Assembly: GCA_023630585.1 (NCBI GenBank)
Contig: CM042544.1
Coordinates: 24,259,256-24,323,255 of the forward strand
Direction: 5' to 3'
Source: Cranoglanis bouderius
Lineage: Eukaryota > Chordata > Actinopteri > Siluriformes > Cranoglanididae
DNA length: 64,000 nt
Numbering within the stretch: the stretch's first letter is position 1; the number at the start of each line of letters is the position of its first letter. Below, piece after piece: positions 47,497 through 58,684 of the stretch. Position numbers and translations under genes: made by a program. Below the pieces are notes generated by a model. The model made no database searches, was not told the origin of the DNA, and worked only from the letters and a program-made list of their open reading frames with translations.

Positions 47497-50400
47497 CTGA
47501 AAACAAGATACCCAATGTCAAAAAAGAGATGCATTGACAATGTTTATATTTTTAGGATACATTTTAAATATTTATATATTTTAACCTTGTCATTTTGTCA
47601 TTTCAATCACATGCAGAGGCATTAATAAAAATTATAACAAATAAATTGCATGTGTCACAGTTTAACAACAACAAAAAAAAAATGCCCTGAAGAGTAAGAG
47701 GGTTTGTATTCTACAAATTATTGTTGATTAGACCCTTACATGTAGTGATGTAAGGTAACCCATGCAGGATGGTGATATATTGTGTGCACATTTTATAGAT
47801 TTTTTTTTTTTGGCTGAACAAACTGTGGTTTATACATTGCATTTATGAAAAACTGATAATATTGTGGCCTTCACAACCATTTTAAATATATTGTATGGAA
47901 TTTTACTTCCTAAAGACATCTTCATGTATTCATGTATTTTTTGGACATTTGATATGAGAACAGGACTCACTCTAAGACATATCTAGATTTCTTAAGTTGA
48001 AATATCATGTTACTGGATACAATACTATTTTTAAGCAGTCATCAACAGAACAGTAGAGAAACTCTTCATAAGCTAAGCATTAGTTGCAGTGGGTCCATGA
48101 TAAGTCGAGTTATAGGTTTGTGACTTGTGATGTGTGATGAAATTAATGAGGTGAGGTCCATGACAGATGACCAAACTGGCACACTTTCAGTACACTGGTA
48201 GGCAGTTAGGAATTTACAGGAAAAATGCATCAAGTCACTTGGTTACATTTGAGCTGATAACTGGGTGATTTAGGGGTTGGGGAAGAAAATGATGGTGAGA
48301 GGAAAATAAAAGGTCTTACAGCCCCATCAGGTGCGATCTGAGGTCAGAGCTAAAGGAGGGACAGGAGGAAATAAAATCAGAGAAACACTGACATAATAAC
48401 ATGAGCCCATGTGGAAGGAGAAGAGTACCAGACATTCAGGTGATGGTAATGGACCATGCTGGAGGTGGAAATCATTAGGCTATATACAGTGCCCTCCACT
48501 AATATTGGCACCCTTGGTAAATATGAACAAAGAAGGCTGTGAAAAATTGTCTTTATTGTTTAACCATTTGAGCTTTTGTTAAAAAAAAATAATATATCAC
48601 AAAAATACTCTGCTCTCATGAATATAAAACTGCAAACAAAACACAGGTTTATCCAAAAAATATCTTTGTTAAATATGTGTGCAACAATTATTGGTACCCC
48701 TATGAATTCATATGAGAAAAATATATTTGAAGTATATTCCCATTGATATTTGACATTTTTAGTACACCTGGGTGACTAGGAACAGGAAATTGTTCAACCA
48801 TGACTTTCACAGGGGTATAAATATGAGGTAGCACACAACAGGCCAAATTCCCTCAGTCATTCATAACAGTGGGATAGACCAAGGAATATAGCTGAGATGT
48901 GCGGCAAAAGGTTGTTGAGCTTCACAAAATGGGAAGTGGCTATAAGAAAATAGCACAAGCATTGAAAATGCCCATTTCCCAAGTTCCAGTCAACTGGAAA
49001 TATTATGAATCAACCTGGAATTGGACGTGTGTCTATATCGTCTCAACGCACTGTGAAGAGGACGGTTTGAGTGGCCAAAAAATCTCCAAGGATCACAGCT
49101 GGAGAATTGCAGAAGTCAGTTGCGTCTTGGGGTCGGAAAGTCTCCAAAACTACAATCCGAAGTCACCTACATCAGCACAAGTTGTTTGGAAGGGTTTCAA
49201 GAAAAAAGCCTCTACTCTCATCCAAAAACAAAATAAAGTGTCTTCAGTTTGCCAGACACTACTGGAACTTTTTGGCAATAAACACCAGAGGTGCCACAGA
49301 GCGGTAGCCATTTGGAAAAGTACCGTCCACGGTTAAATATGGTGGTGGCTGTTTTGGGGCTGTTTTGGGGCTGTTTTTTCTGCCAGAGGACCTGGACATT
49401 TTGTTAGGATACATGGCATCATGGACTCATCAGATATCAAGATATTAAATGAAAACCTGACTGCCTCTGCCAGAAAGCTTAAAATGGGCTCTGGTTGGAT
49501 CTTCCAGCAGGACAATGATCCAAAACATACATCAAAATCAAAACAAAAATGGTTTACTGACCACAAAATCAAGGTCCTGCCATGGCCATCCCAGTCTCCT
49601 TGACTTGAAACCCAAAGAAAACCTGTGGGGTGAACTGAAGTGAAGAGTCCACCAGCGTGGACCTCGAAATTGGAAGGATCTGGAGAGATTCTGTATGGAG
49701 GAATGGTCTCGGATCCCTTGCCATGTATTCTCCAACCTCATCAGGCATTATAGGAGAAGACTCAGAGCTGTTATCTTGGCAAAAGGAGGTAGCACAAAGT
49801 ATTGACTAAAAGGGTGCTCATCTTTACCAAGGGTGCCAATATTAGTGGAGGGCACAAGTGAAAATGGAAATGAAATTGTGTTCCATATTTGAAAAGGAGA
49901 GTGAGAAACTGAGAGAGATTAAGGTAGAAAGGATGATATCAGATGTGAATTGGGCATATTATAAGGCAATTGAAGGCAAAAATATTATAAGTTAAAGCTG
50001 TAGTAAGATTAGCATTAGTGCTAAAAGCTCATAAGCAGGTGGTGTTAGCAGGGTAAGACTCACGGCTTGATGAACCACCTGATCCACCTCTCAGAATCTG
50101 ATTAAGCACGTCTTCTGTGTCACTGGTGCTGGCCATGCTGTTTCTCATCTGCATCATGGAGAGCTGGGAGCACAAACTCGGCTGCCTCTCCATCTTCTTT
50201 ACTGCCTGAGAAACAGTGACATCATAGTAATAACCACTGTCAGGATGTGCATCCATGCCATGCACATCAACAGTATCGTAATTATATCAGAGTCAGTTTA
50301 ATATAATCATTATCATCACCATTCATGGTCATCTTACCTTGTCACTAAGAGTGGGGTCATTCAGGGAGTACAGCTTGTTAGTAATGTCCTTGCCGATGAG

Positions 50401-51446
50401 GTACCTGAACACCTCATTCAGAAATGAGTCAGACTCCAGAAAGTAAGTCAGCCTCTCTCTAGACCAGCACAGGTATTTGCAATTTTCCTCAGCTGTGATT
50501 GTTACCTGTCAGTAAGAAGTTACTCATCACCACCATGTTACATCGTTCCATAGCTCTGAATTCAGCAATCCTGTCAGCACAAGAACGAGTTGTTCCCCTA
50601 CACCCTCTGATGAAGGATCTGCTTTTAACCATACTAATTTAAATGTGGACAGAGATTCAACTTTCAGTTTTAAGGACATTACCTGGAATTTTTCTCCCCT
50701 GTTCATCTGTGTTGATCTGAACTCAGGAGAGTCAATAAAGGCATTGTTGTAAATGTTGTGAAGAAAATGGCCACGATATGACACCTTCATTCTGTAATAA
50801 AAGCACAGACTTGCTCATGAACTATTGTAACACTGTACGAAAAAATGTGGAGAAAGTTACAGAAAGCAAACACGATCAATGCAAAAAAAATTTGACTCTT
50901 AGAAACTTAAATGTTGGAATGAAGGAAAATGTTTCCTCTCTATATAAGATTATTCAGCTGAGGGCAAGACATTTGTATAGGCATTTTACTCAAGTGAAAT
51001 TATCAAAACAAAAATGATCTGCAGAAGGATAAGATTATCTTGTGCAGTTCTAGGTAATAAAACTGATATCTTAAAGAAAAATTATTGGTTTATTCAAGCT
51101 ATTTCCACAGTGATAGTACTCTCTTGAGCCACGTACTTCCCCTTGAGGAGAATGCTGAGGCGCTCATCCACTGAGGTCTTATCCTCAGCAGCATACACCT
51201 GGCCTTTCTTAAGGGTCTGGATGGTGCAGAACTGACCAGTCAGCCTCTGGAACAAAGCTTCACGTACATGCAGGGGTTCAAACATCCGCTTATATACTGA
51301 TCTCAGCTCCCGGTCAATCTTAATCTAGGAATAAAAAAAAAAAAAACACAACCACATCAACTTCAGTTTCTAAATGAAGTGATTATAACTGAAAAATTAC
51401 AAGCAAAATGGCATTCTGTATCCCAGATTTTCTATCCACAAAGCTT

Positions 51447-51522
<76 letters not shown>

Positions 51523-54500
51523 AATGAGGTATGACGGACACAGAGGCATCTCAGAGGCATGACCTGGTTTTATAAAACTACCAGAGCAAAAAAATTAGCC
51601 CCACTTTCCAGCATCAATGTGGTGCATCGCCAAAAAAGAATCATCAATTTTGGAAAGGTACATGTGATTTTCTTCTAACAAATTAAATCACAGACATCTA
51701 TCACCATGGCTTTTTGAAGCATTATTGTAAGCATAAACAAATGCTGAATTACACACTAAAATTAATCCCAATCCAAATGTAATTGCAAAGCACAAGACTG
51801 CTGAAATTATGCTAAAGGACACAGATATAAGGCTCTTCTGTTCTAACAGGAAACAATTTGTCTCGTGCTGCAAGTTGACATTATTCAACTCAAAACATTA
51901 TTCAAAATACATTGTTACAATGTAGATTTACAGAACTCTGGATGCAGATCTAAATAATGAACAAACAAAGAGGCAACAGTGGCAATTCACTGAGGAAAAA
52001 ACTCCATATCCATGAGATGGAATAAGAAGAAACCCTGAGAGGAACCAGAATCAAAAGGCAAAAGGGAACCCAAGGATAACACCTGATGTATGATTACAGT
52101 CATACAGTAAAAAAATAACATTTACAAACTGTACTGAAAATATATATGATGTCAGGTATATGAAGATTGTGAAGAGAATTCTTAAAATAATGAAATCCTG
52201 AGCATTTTTCTCTTTTATTTTTGAAGATAGCACCTTTAAGATCTGTCACTGAACCAGAAAATTATTTTTATTCCACTGAGATCCAACAATAAGTCATTGA
52301 AGCCATTCAAGCTGATTAAAATTGATCAGTGTGATAATTGTTATGCATAGTAAATTTGCCTAAACACATATTTTCAACACACTAATGTCCTTGACCTACT
52401 TGATATGTATATATATGATAAATTGTTACAAAACATTGAGGCTGGGAGAAAATTGCAGACATTATGGCCAGACGCTAAGAACCTAAATAGACAAGACATG
52501 TCACAGTAAAAGCTAGCAAATAAATGTGACTGTATATACACCTACAGTAGAAAACCCAGGAGAATTAACTGATGATGTGGAGTCAGGGGTTAATAAACCA
52601 GTGAGCCAGTGAAAATCCAGTCAGTGGACTGGGAGGTGACATTAAAAAAAAAAAAGACCTTTGATTTTGATTCTTTCGTCTACAGCTTTGTGTGCAAATG
52701 TACTGTAAAGTGGTACAATATACCTTCAGTCACCTTATGAATGAAGAGCCAAAAACATTTTTTTAAATCACAGAATGTACATCAGCAGTCAGTACTCACA
52801 GGTCTGCGTTTGTACAGCAAGTAGAATAAATGCATGAAGTTGACTAGGAGAAAGACGGCATTCCAAACCATCACATCTAGTGTGCACCTGTACAGAGCAG
52901 CCCAGGTTATAAACAAACAGCAACCTGCAAAATAAAGTTATGATTTTAATTCCCTGGCACTGTTTAATTTTACAGTTGCAATCAAAATTATTCAACCCCC
53001 ATTGCAAATCAGGTTTATTGTCAAAATTTACAGGCTTTCAGCTGTTTGCAGTGAACAAAAATCAAACAAAAGAAATTGAAATAGTTCAACACAAAGAATG
53101 CTTCAAGTGGTTTCCACAAATTCAACTGAAAATGCAAGTTATGATGACTTCTCCAGTCTCAAAATTACTCAACCCCTTCAGGGCAAGCATCTTTAGTACT
53201 TAGTAGAGCACCCTTTTGCTGTTATGACCTGCTGCAAATAAGATGCATAGCCAGACACCAGCTTCTGGCAGCGTTCCTGAGGAATCGTAGCACATTCTTA
53301 TGAGCAATGGCCTCCAGTTCAGTAATATTCTTGGGTTTGTGTGCTGCAACCGCCTTCTTCAAATCCCACCAGAAATTTTCTATGGTGTTCAAATCAGGTG
53401 ACTGATGGCCACTGTAGAATCTTCCAGGAGTTATTCGGCAACCAAGCCTCGTTGGTTTTGCGTTTAGTATGCGCAGAAGGTTCCTGTGCTCACTGAAACC
53501 TCAGTGCCTGTTGCCACCAAGTCTTGCTGCAGGTCTTTTGCAGTCACTCGAGGGTTTTTCCACAACCTGCCTTCTCAGAAATCTGGTTACAGTTGTTAAT
53601 TGCTTCCTTTTTCTGCCCCGTCCAGGTAGTGTAACCACCGTTCCCTTGACTTTGAACTTGCGAACTATGCCTCCAACGGTGTCTCTAGGAACATTCAGTG
53701 CCTTCGCTATCTTTTTATATCCTGTTCCTTGTTTGTGAAGGGCGATGATCTCTTAACTTTTTTGACCATTCTTTTGACCTAGCCATATTTCTAACATGCA
53801 GTCAAATGTGACACTCAACAAACCCCTAGCCAGTTCAGGTATTTCATGTGTTCAAGCTCACGAAAAGCCTTGATTACAAGTTTCCATTCAGGGTGATATA
53901 GCCATAATTCAAGGGGCAATCATTTAATTGACAACACTAAAAAGTTTGTACAATTTAATAGTAATCTGCAGTCTGTCTGGAATTTCTGTACATTGCTCTA
54001 AAAATTCTTTCAAAATTACTCCCAGCATGTGCTCCTGTCTTCTTTTTCTTTTTTCAGAATGAACAATGGGACAAATTCCCACCAGTCTTGTAATGAAAAC
54101 TATTTTTCTTAAATTTCAGCCTATGTTTACAATTGTGAATGCTCCTGCTATAACATTAAACCCTGAACACATAATTTACACACTAGAATGTAAATGTTTC
54201 TACTGATGATGTGGGATTTTTTTTTATTTTTATTTGGCTACTATAGTGCCCAAATATCCCCTTGGAGATAAACAGTGTCTATCTAAAATATAATACATCC
54301 ATCCATTTAATACACCCTTGGCAACCTTATTTTTGTAATTTGTTAATGAGGGAGAAAATAGCTTCAACAGCACAACAAACGTAGTCTACACCAGCCACAT
54401 ATGTGAGAGTGCAGCAAGGACATGTCAACAAATTACCATGCAAGGTGGGTGTGTGTGTAGTGGCCAGCAGAGTGCGCTCAAACTGACCTGTCATCAGTAG

Positions 54501-54713
54501 AAGTCTGAGGAGGATCATGTGCAGGCCCACAGTGGTGGGAATGAGCAGGCCCACAACTAAACTCAGGTTGCCCAGATGGAAAAGTAGGTGATGAGCTTTC
54601 TCCCACTCCTGACAGGATGTGACATTTTCTGCCATCTCTGAGTTACTATAGATTGGTGTCATAGTTATGTCCAGTGGGGTCGTGGTCATGGCAAAATCTG
54701 GCATGGCTGACAT
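47381..54713 (-). CDS. bves: BVES / POPDC1, Popeye domain protein (whole gene, 7 coding exons)
   Basis: Exons join to 357 aa; human BVES is 360. POPDC proteins are cAMP-binding membrane proteins of heart and skeletal muscle that affect TREK-1, cell adhesion and vesicle traffic. A short extracellular N-terminus with an N30-V-T sequon is followed by three membrane segments (about 43-65, 76-97, 98-114). The cytoplasmic Popeye domain lies at about 120-265, with the cAMP-pocket motifs DSPE and FQVT (the latter split by the exon 4/5 border). The tail ends in an acidic MKPIEEAMEDDVFE stretch. Start: ATG at 54713, right after a CTTCAG acceptor, giving MSAMPDF. Convergent with LIN28B and tandem with POPDC3. 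Confidence 0.95.
48487..49855 (+). mobile_element. Tc1 element, inactive (ITR CAGTGCCCTCCACTAATA)
   Basis: The left end CAGTGCCCTCCACTAATATT follows TA. The right end is its inverted copy (CCAATATTAGTGGAGGGCAC) but lacks the last bases and the TA. It lies in BVES intron 6 in the opposite orientation to the gene. Confidence 0.92.
48899..49800 (+). pseudogene. Tc1 transposase pseudogene
   Basis: The N-terminus (QKVVELHKMGSGYKKIAQAL) starts in one frame and the middle (KKSPRITAGELQKSVASWGR) continues in another. The third piece, with FQQDNDPKHTSKS, is open at 49421-49603 and ends in a stop inside the SPDLNP box. No WSDE-type first Asp motif was recognisable. Several breaks; dead. Confidence 0.9.
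50064..50205 (-). CDS. bves: BVES coding exon 6
   Basis: Residues 273-320: AVKKMERQPSLCSQLSMMQM, RNSMASTSDTEDVLNQIL and a Gly/Ser stretch. Acceptor TTCTCAG, donor GTGAGT. Confidence 0.95.
50338..50505 (-). CDS. bves: BVES coding exon 5 (Popeye domain)
   Basis: 56 codons in phase 0: VTITAEENCKYLCWSRERLT through IGKDITNKLYSLND and LSDK, residues 217-272. Acceptor CTGACAG, donor GTAAGA. Confidence 0.96.
50683..50791 (-). CDS. bves: BVES coding exon 4 (Popeye domain)
   Basis: 109 nt, residues 180-216: MKVSYRGHFLHNIYNNAFID, SPEFRSTQ, GEKFQ. Carries the DSPE motif. Acceptor TTACAG, donor GTAATG. Confidence 0.96.
51137..51324 (-). CDS. bves: BVES coding exon 3 (Popeye domain)
   Basis: Residues 118-180: IKIDRELRSVYKRMFEPLHV through SVDERLSILLKG. 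Acceptor TTCCTAG, donor GTACGT. Confidence 0.96.
51452..51520. repeat. (AG)34 microsatellite in BVES intron 2
   Basis: Pure GA/AG tract about 130 bp downstream of the exon 3 acceptor on the + coordinate scale, that is, upstream of the exon on the gene strand. Confidence 0.96.
52800..52924 (-). CDS. bves: BVES coding exon 2
   Basis: Residues 76-117: CCLFITWAALYRCTLDVMVW through HLFYLLYKRRP, membrane segments 2-3. Acceptor TTTTGCAG, donor GTGAGT. Confidence 0.95.
52973..53830 (-). mobile_element. Tc1 element remnant (ITR CAGTTGCAATCAAAATTATT)
   Basis: The left end CAGTTGCAATCAAAATTATT follows TA at 52971-52972. No right end found. On the minus strand a transposase N-terminus begins near 53786 (MARSKEWSKKLRD, then a shift to LNVPRDTVGGIVRKF). 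A C-terminal piece near 53200-53400 has NTIENFWWDLKKAV. The central catalytic region is deleted. It lies in BVES intron 1. Confidence 0.8.
54488..54713 (-). CDS. bves: BVES coding exon 1
   Basis: Residues 1-76. N-terminal ectodomain with NVTSCQEW and the first membrane segment (HLGNLSLVVGLLIPTTVGLH). The coding exon begins one base after a TCCTTCAG acceptor. Donor GTCAGT. Confidence 0.93.
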
Positions 54714-55289
54714 TCTGAAGGACAATAAACTGGAGTGGAATCTAGTGGAAAAAATGTCACTGTTTTAGGACCACAGGTGAAAAATATACCATAAAACTCC
54801 ACACCATAAAAATTGTCTATATGGGCATTTAGGACATTCATTTTACCATAAAGAGCATTTTAGTAAGGAGTCTAAATTGCTCAAGCTCACACACAACACC
54901 GATCAACGTGCCTAGTATAAACCGGCCAATAGATCCCCGTTATTTTAGTAAGATTATTTTAAATAGGACAAGCGTCAGTGAGCTTGTGTGTTTTTGTTTT
55001 GTTTTTTTTCCTACTATATTCAGTGTGAAACCATGTTCAGGCTATCTTCAGACAGTTAAAACTCAATTTCATTGGGACAAAGCACAGTCGATAGGTAAAT
55101 CAACAAGGAAATGAGAACACTACACTGAATTTAAGATGAACACAAACGAGTTTGTGAGGAGGAAAAAGACACACTCCACCTGGTCAACAGCCTGTAGTTT
55201 CTTTATTATCTTCCAGATGATAATGCAAAAACAAAACAAAACGAAACAAAAAAGGTACAAAATGCAGTACAAAGCTTTTAAACACTTAC

Positions 55290-55450
55290 CGTCTTCGCAC
55301 TCAGTTGAAAGAAAGTATATTAATAATTCGCCGGTGGTTGAAGTAGGACAGAAGGCGCTGTGTGAGGGAGTTGAGGTGAGTGAGTGTCAGTGCAGGAGAG
55401 CAGGGGGCTGCACAGCCTGAGTCGCGCATTCCAGCCCGCTGACAGCCATC
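55290..55450 (-). other. bves: BVES 5' non-coding exon (probable)
   Basis: The minus strand shows donor CGAAGACG/GTAAGTGT at 55289-55290, and the acceptor TCCTTCAG lies just before the BVES ATG, implying a 0.57-kb intron in the 5' UTR. The upstream boundary, in a locally GC-rich stretch at 55400-55510, is a guess. Confidence 0.5.
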
Positions 55451-55879
55451 GACTAAAATGGGCAAGAAGCTCACCCACTGACAAACTGCGCCGCGCCTCG
55501 TGCACGCGCACTGACGCCAAACAACTAAACCGCTAGAAGGCGCTCATCAAAAGTGAACTACACACTTCATGTCGGCATTTTGACAAAAGGATCAGACTCC
55601 TGATTATGTTACACTATATGTCACACGTTTGTGGACACCTGACCATAAACATCCCATTCCAAATGTACCCCCACGTTGCTGTTATAATAACCTCCACTCT
55701 TCATGGGAAGGCTTTCCACTGTGGAGTGTGGCTGTGGGGATTTGCTCATTCAGCCACAAGAGCATCAGTGAAGTCAGGCACTGATATCGAACTCGGTATT
55801 CCATTTCCAGTATAGGGAAACTGTAATGCTACAGCATACAAAGACATCCTATAAAATAAAATGATGTGCTTCCCACATA

Positions 55880-57458
55880 CAGTCGGGGGAAAAGGTATTT
55901 GATCCCCTGCTGATTTTGTACGTTTGCCCACTGACAAAGAAATGATCAGTCTATAATTTTAATGGTAGGTGTATTTTAACAGTGAGAGACAGAATAACAA
56001 CAAAAAAATCCAGAAAAACACATTTCAAAAAAAGTTATAAACTGATTTGCATTTTAATGAGTGAAATAAGTATTTGACCCCTTCGACTTAGTACTTGGTG
56101 GCAAAACCCTTGTTGACAATCACAGAGGTCAGACGTTTCTTGTAGTTGGCCACCAGGTTTGCACACATCTCAGGAGGGATTTTGTCCCACTCCTCTTTGC
56201 AGATCCTCTCCAAGTCATTAAGGTCTCGAGGCTGATGTTTGGCAGCTCGAACCTTCAGCTCCCTCCACAGATTTTCTATGGGATTAAGGTCTGGAGACTG
56301 GCTAGGCCACTCCAGGACCTTAATGTGCTTCTTCTTGAGCCACTCCTTTGTTGCCTTGGCTGTGTGTTTTGGGTCATTGTCATGCTGGAATACCCATCCA
56401 CGACCCATTTTCAATGCCCTGGCTGAGGGAAGGAGGTTCTCACCCAAGATTTGACAGTACATGGCCCCGTCCATCGTCCCTTTGATGCGATGCAGTTGTC
56501 CTGTCCCCTTAGCTGAAAAACACCCCCAAAGCATAATGTTCCCACCTCCATGTTTGACGGTGGGGATGGTGTTCTTGGGGTCATAGGCAGCATTCCTCCT
56601 CCTCCAAACACGGCGAGTTGAGTTGATGCCAAAGAGCTCGATTTTGGTCTCACCTGACCACAACACTTTCACCCAGTTCTCCTCTGAATCATTCAGGCAA
56701 TCTTCAGACGGGCCTGTACATGTGCTTTCTTGAGCAGGGGGACCTTGCGGGTGCTGCAGGATTTCAGTCCTTCACGGCATAGTGTGTTACCAATTGTTTT
56801 CTTGGTGACTATGGTCCCAGCTGCCTTGAGATCATTAACAATATCCTCCCGTGTAGTTCTGGGCTGATTTCTCACCGTTCTCATGATCATTGAAACTCCA
56901 CGAGGTGAGATCTTGCATGGAGCCCCAGACCGAGGGAGACTGACAGTTTCTTCCATTTGCGAATAATCGCACCAACTGTTGTCACCTTCTCACCAAGCTG
57001 CTTGGCGATGGTCTTGTAGCCCATTCCAGCCTTGTGTAGGTCTACAGTCTTGTCCCTGACATCCTTGGACAGCTCTTTGGTCTTGGCCATGATGGAGAGT
57101 TTGGAATCTGATTGATTGATTGCTTCTGTGGACAGGTGTCTTTTATACAGGTAACAAGATGAGATTAGGAGCACTCCCTTTAAGAGAGTGCTCCTAATCT
57201 CAGCTCATTACCTGTGCAAAAGACACCTGGGAGCCAGAAATCTTGCTGACTGATAGGGGATCAAATACTTATTTCACTCATTAAAATGCAAATCAATTTA
57301 TAACTATTTGGAAATGCATTTTTTCTGGATTTTTTTGTTGTTATTCTGTCTCTCACTGTTAAAATACACCTACCATTAAAATTATACACTGATCATTTCT
57401 TTGTCAGTGGGCAAACGTACAAAATCAGCAGGGGATCAAATACTTTTTTCCCCCACTG
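55880..57458 (-). mobile_element. inner Tc1 element, inactive (ITR CAGTCGGGGGAAAAGGT / CAGTGGGGGAAAAAAGT)
   Basis: 1,579 bp between TA dinucleotides. Inverted repeats of about 170 bp or more run to GATTTGCATTTTAATGAG. It is inserted into the outer Tc1-like element between BVES and POPDC3. A long imperfect palindrome lies near 57130-57232 inside it. Confidence 0.94.
56088..57090 (-). pseudogene. Tc1 transposase pseudogene, first Asp lost
   Basis: The ATG at about 57090 (MAKTKELSKDVRDKTVDLHK) opens the HTH part. Frames shift near 56950 and again near 56690. The last 194 codons (56088-56672) are open and hold HGGGNIMLWGCFS, QHDNDPKHT and SPDLNPIENLW. The first catalytic motif reads VLWSGETKIELFG, with Gly in place of Asp. 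It is inactive for two separate reasons. Confidence 0.9.
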
Positions 57459-57647
57459 TATGGCCCACATATGGGTGTGATGGTCAGGTGTTCACAAACC
57501 TTTGGCCATATAGTGTATCTGAACTGAATGGGGGAAATAGTAGCCTATAGATGGACCATTTTTGCATTGTGATGTTATTTTTTTGTGTTTGTTTGTCTGT
57601 TTATGACTTCCTGTATGGGTTCTTTTCCTCTAAATTGTCACCATGTA

Positions 57648-57838
57648 CACTCTTAGAAATAAGATCAAGCTTAAAACCCTTAAGAGTTTATTCTTCTGGA
57701 GAAAACCTGAGAGCTCCTATGTAGAGCACTGCAATAGAAAAGGCCCCAAACTAGAACCTTTTTCAGAGCTAAGAACTTATTCAAATGATTCACTGAAGGA
57801 ATCTTGAAGACCCCCTTTTCTAGGAGTGTGGTGGTCGG
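57648..57838. repeat. MITE-like element with CACTCTTAGAAA ends
   Basis: The left end CACTCTTAGAAATAAGATC and the inverted right end CCTTTTCTAGGAGTG enclose blocks such as AGAACCTTTTTCAGAGC. The type is common in teleosts. Related pieces lie near 26394-26494 and 62250-62361. Confidence 0.55.
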
Positions 57839-58248
57839 ATAGATTAGGTTTGGAAATATGATTCAATGTGCGTTAGTGTGTAACAGAGATCAGTTTGAAG
57901 TGCGACAAATGAAAATCAGCACCACGGTCAGCGACTTAACAAAACGGAAATGATGTATTTTATCAGAAAGCGTTTTCTGACCACGAGTAATCAAGACACG
58001 AGCAACAAAAGGTGATTACAAAATCTCCTTTATTCGGGAATTCAGATCTGCAAAAGCATTAGCTAAATGTATTTTAGACTGCTGAGAACATTCAAAGAGA
58101 CATTCAAACATTCATCCTTGAGTTACCAAGACACATAATAATGGCATCTTTATACATTTTTTTCCTTCTATGCAAATAATAGAGTACGGATGCATCAGAC
58201 TTGAATTTGAAGCATGAATTATGTACTGAACATTCAACATCAGGACTA

Positions 58249-58250
<2 letters not shown>

Positions 58251-58313
<63 letters not shown>
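58251..58313. repeat. (ATT)21 microsatellite
   Basis: Trinucleotide tract about 130 bp downstream of the POPDC3 stop codon. The poly-Asn frame on the minus strand is an artefact. Confidence 0.96.
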
Positions 58314-58314
<1 letters not shown>

Positions 58315-58438
58315 AAAGGTGCAAAGCTCAAGTCTCTAGGAAATACACCTCCATCATGGACTTCCTTCTGATTTCTATAAGATTTATTTTCTCCTGATAA
58401 GTGGGAGGACATTCCAAAGCGTGGTCATAGCGTGGTTT

Positions 58439-58684
58439 TTAACTGTTGTGTGGTTTTTCTAACTGTGCCTGTGGCGTGTGGCAGAAGCTGGGTAAACGCA
58501 GATCATAGCGGAAGCCGTGTGCGTCCTGCGCTCTGTCGTTCAGAGAGTACAGCTTATCGGCGATGTCATTGCGCACCACCAGCGCGAATATCTTGGCGAT
58601 ATAGCGGTGTTTGGCAAAGAGCAGATATAACTTCTTGCGTCTCCAAGCGACATATGTGCAGCGATCGTCTGCTCTTAGTGTTAC
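58439..58684 (-). CDS. popdc3: POPDC3 terminal coding exon 3
   Basis: Residues 207-287: VTLRADDRCTYVAWRRKKLY through NDIADKLYSLNDRA and the tail, then TAA at 58439-58441. Acceptor TTCTTTTAG. Confidence 0.96.
   Translation of the reverse strand, partial: VTLRADDRCTYVAWRRKKLYLLFAKHRYIAKIFALVVRNDIADKLYSLNDRAQDAHGFRYDLRLPSFCHTPQAQLEKPHNS

Larger units (their letters stand above)
47497..50063 (-). other. BVES intron 6
   Basis: Holds the Tc1 copy at 48487-49855. The rest is AT-rich sequence without a recognisable feature. Confidence 0.6.
55612..57515. mobile_element. outer Tc1-like element, split by a nested insertion
   Basis: The left end (CACTATATG...TTTGTGGACACCTGACC from 55612) and the inverted right end (GGTCAGGTGTTCACAAACC...CATATAGTG to 57515) are both flanked by TA. 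Only 266 bp and 55 bp of this element remain on either side of the inner transposon. Its internal sequence (CTTTCCACTGTGGAGTGTGG, GCTACAGCATACAAAGACAT) is typical of a short, non-autonomous fish repeat. Confidence 0.8.

Noticed and set aside
54714..54725. Four extra N-terminal codons upstream of the BVES start
   Set aside because: They depend on a TTG start and lie across a TCCTTCAG splice acceptor, so they are intronic.
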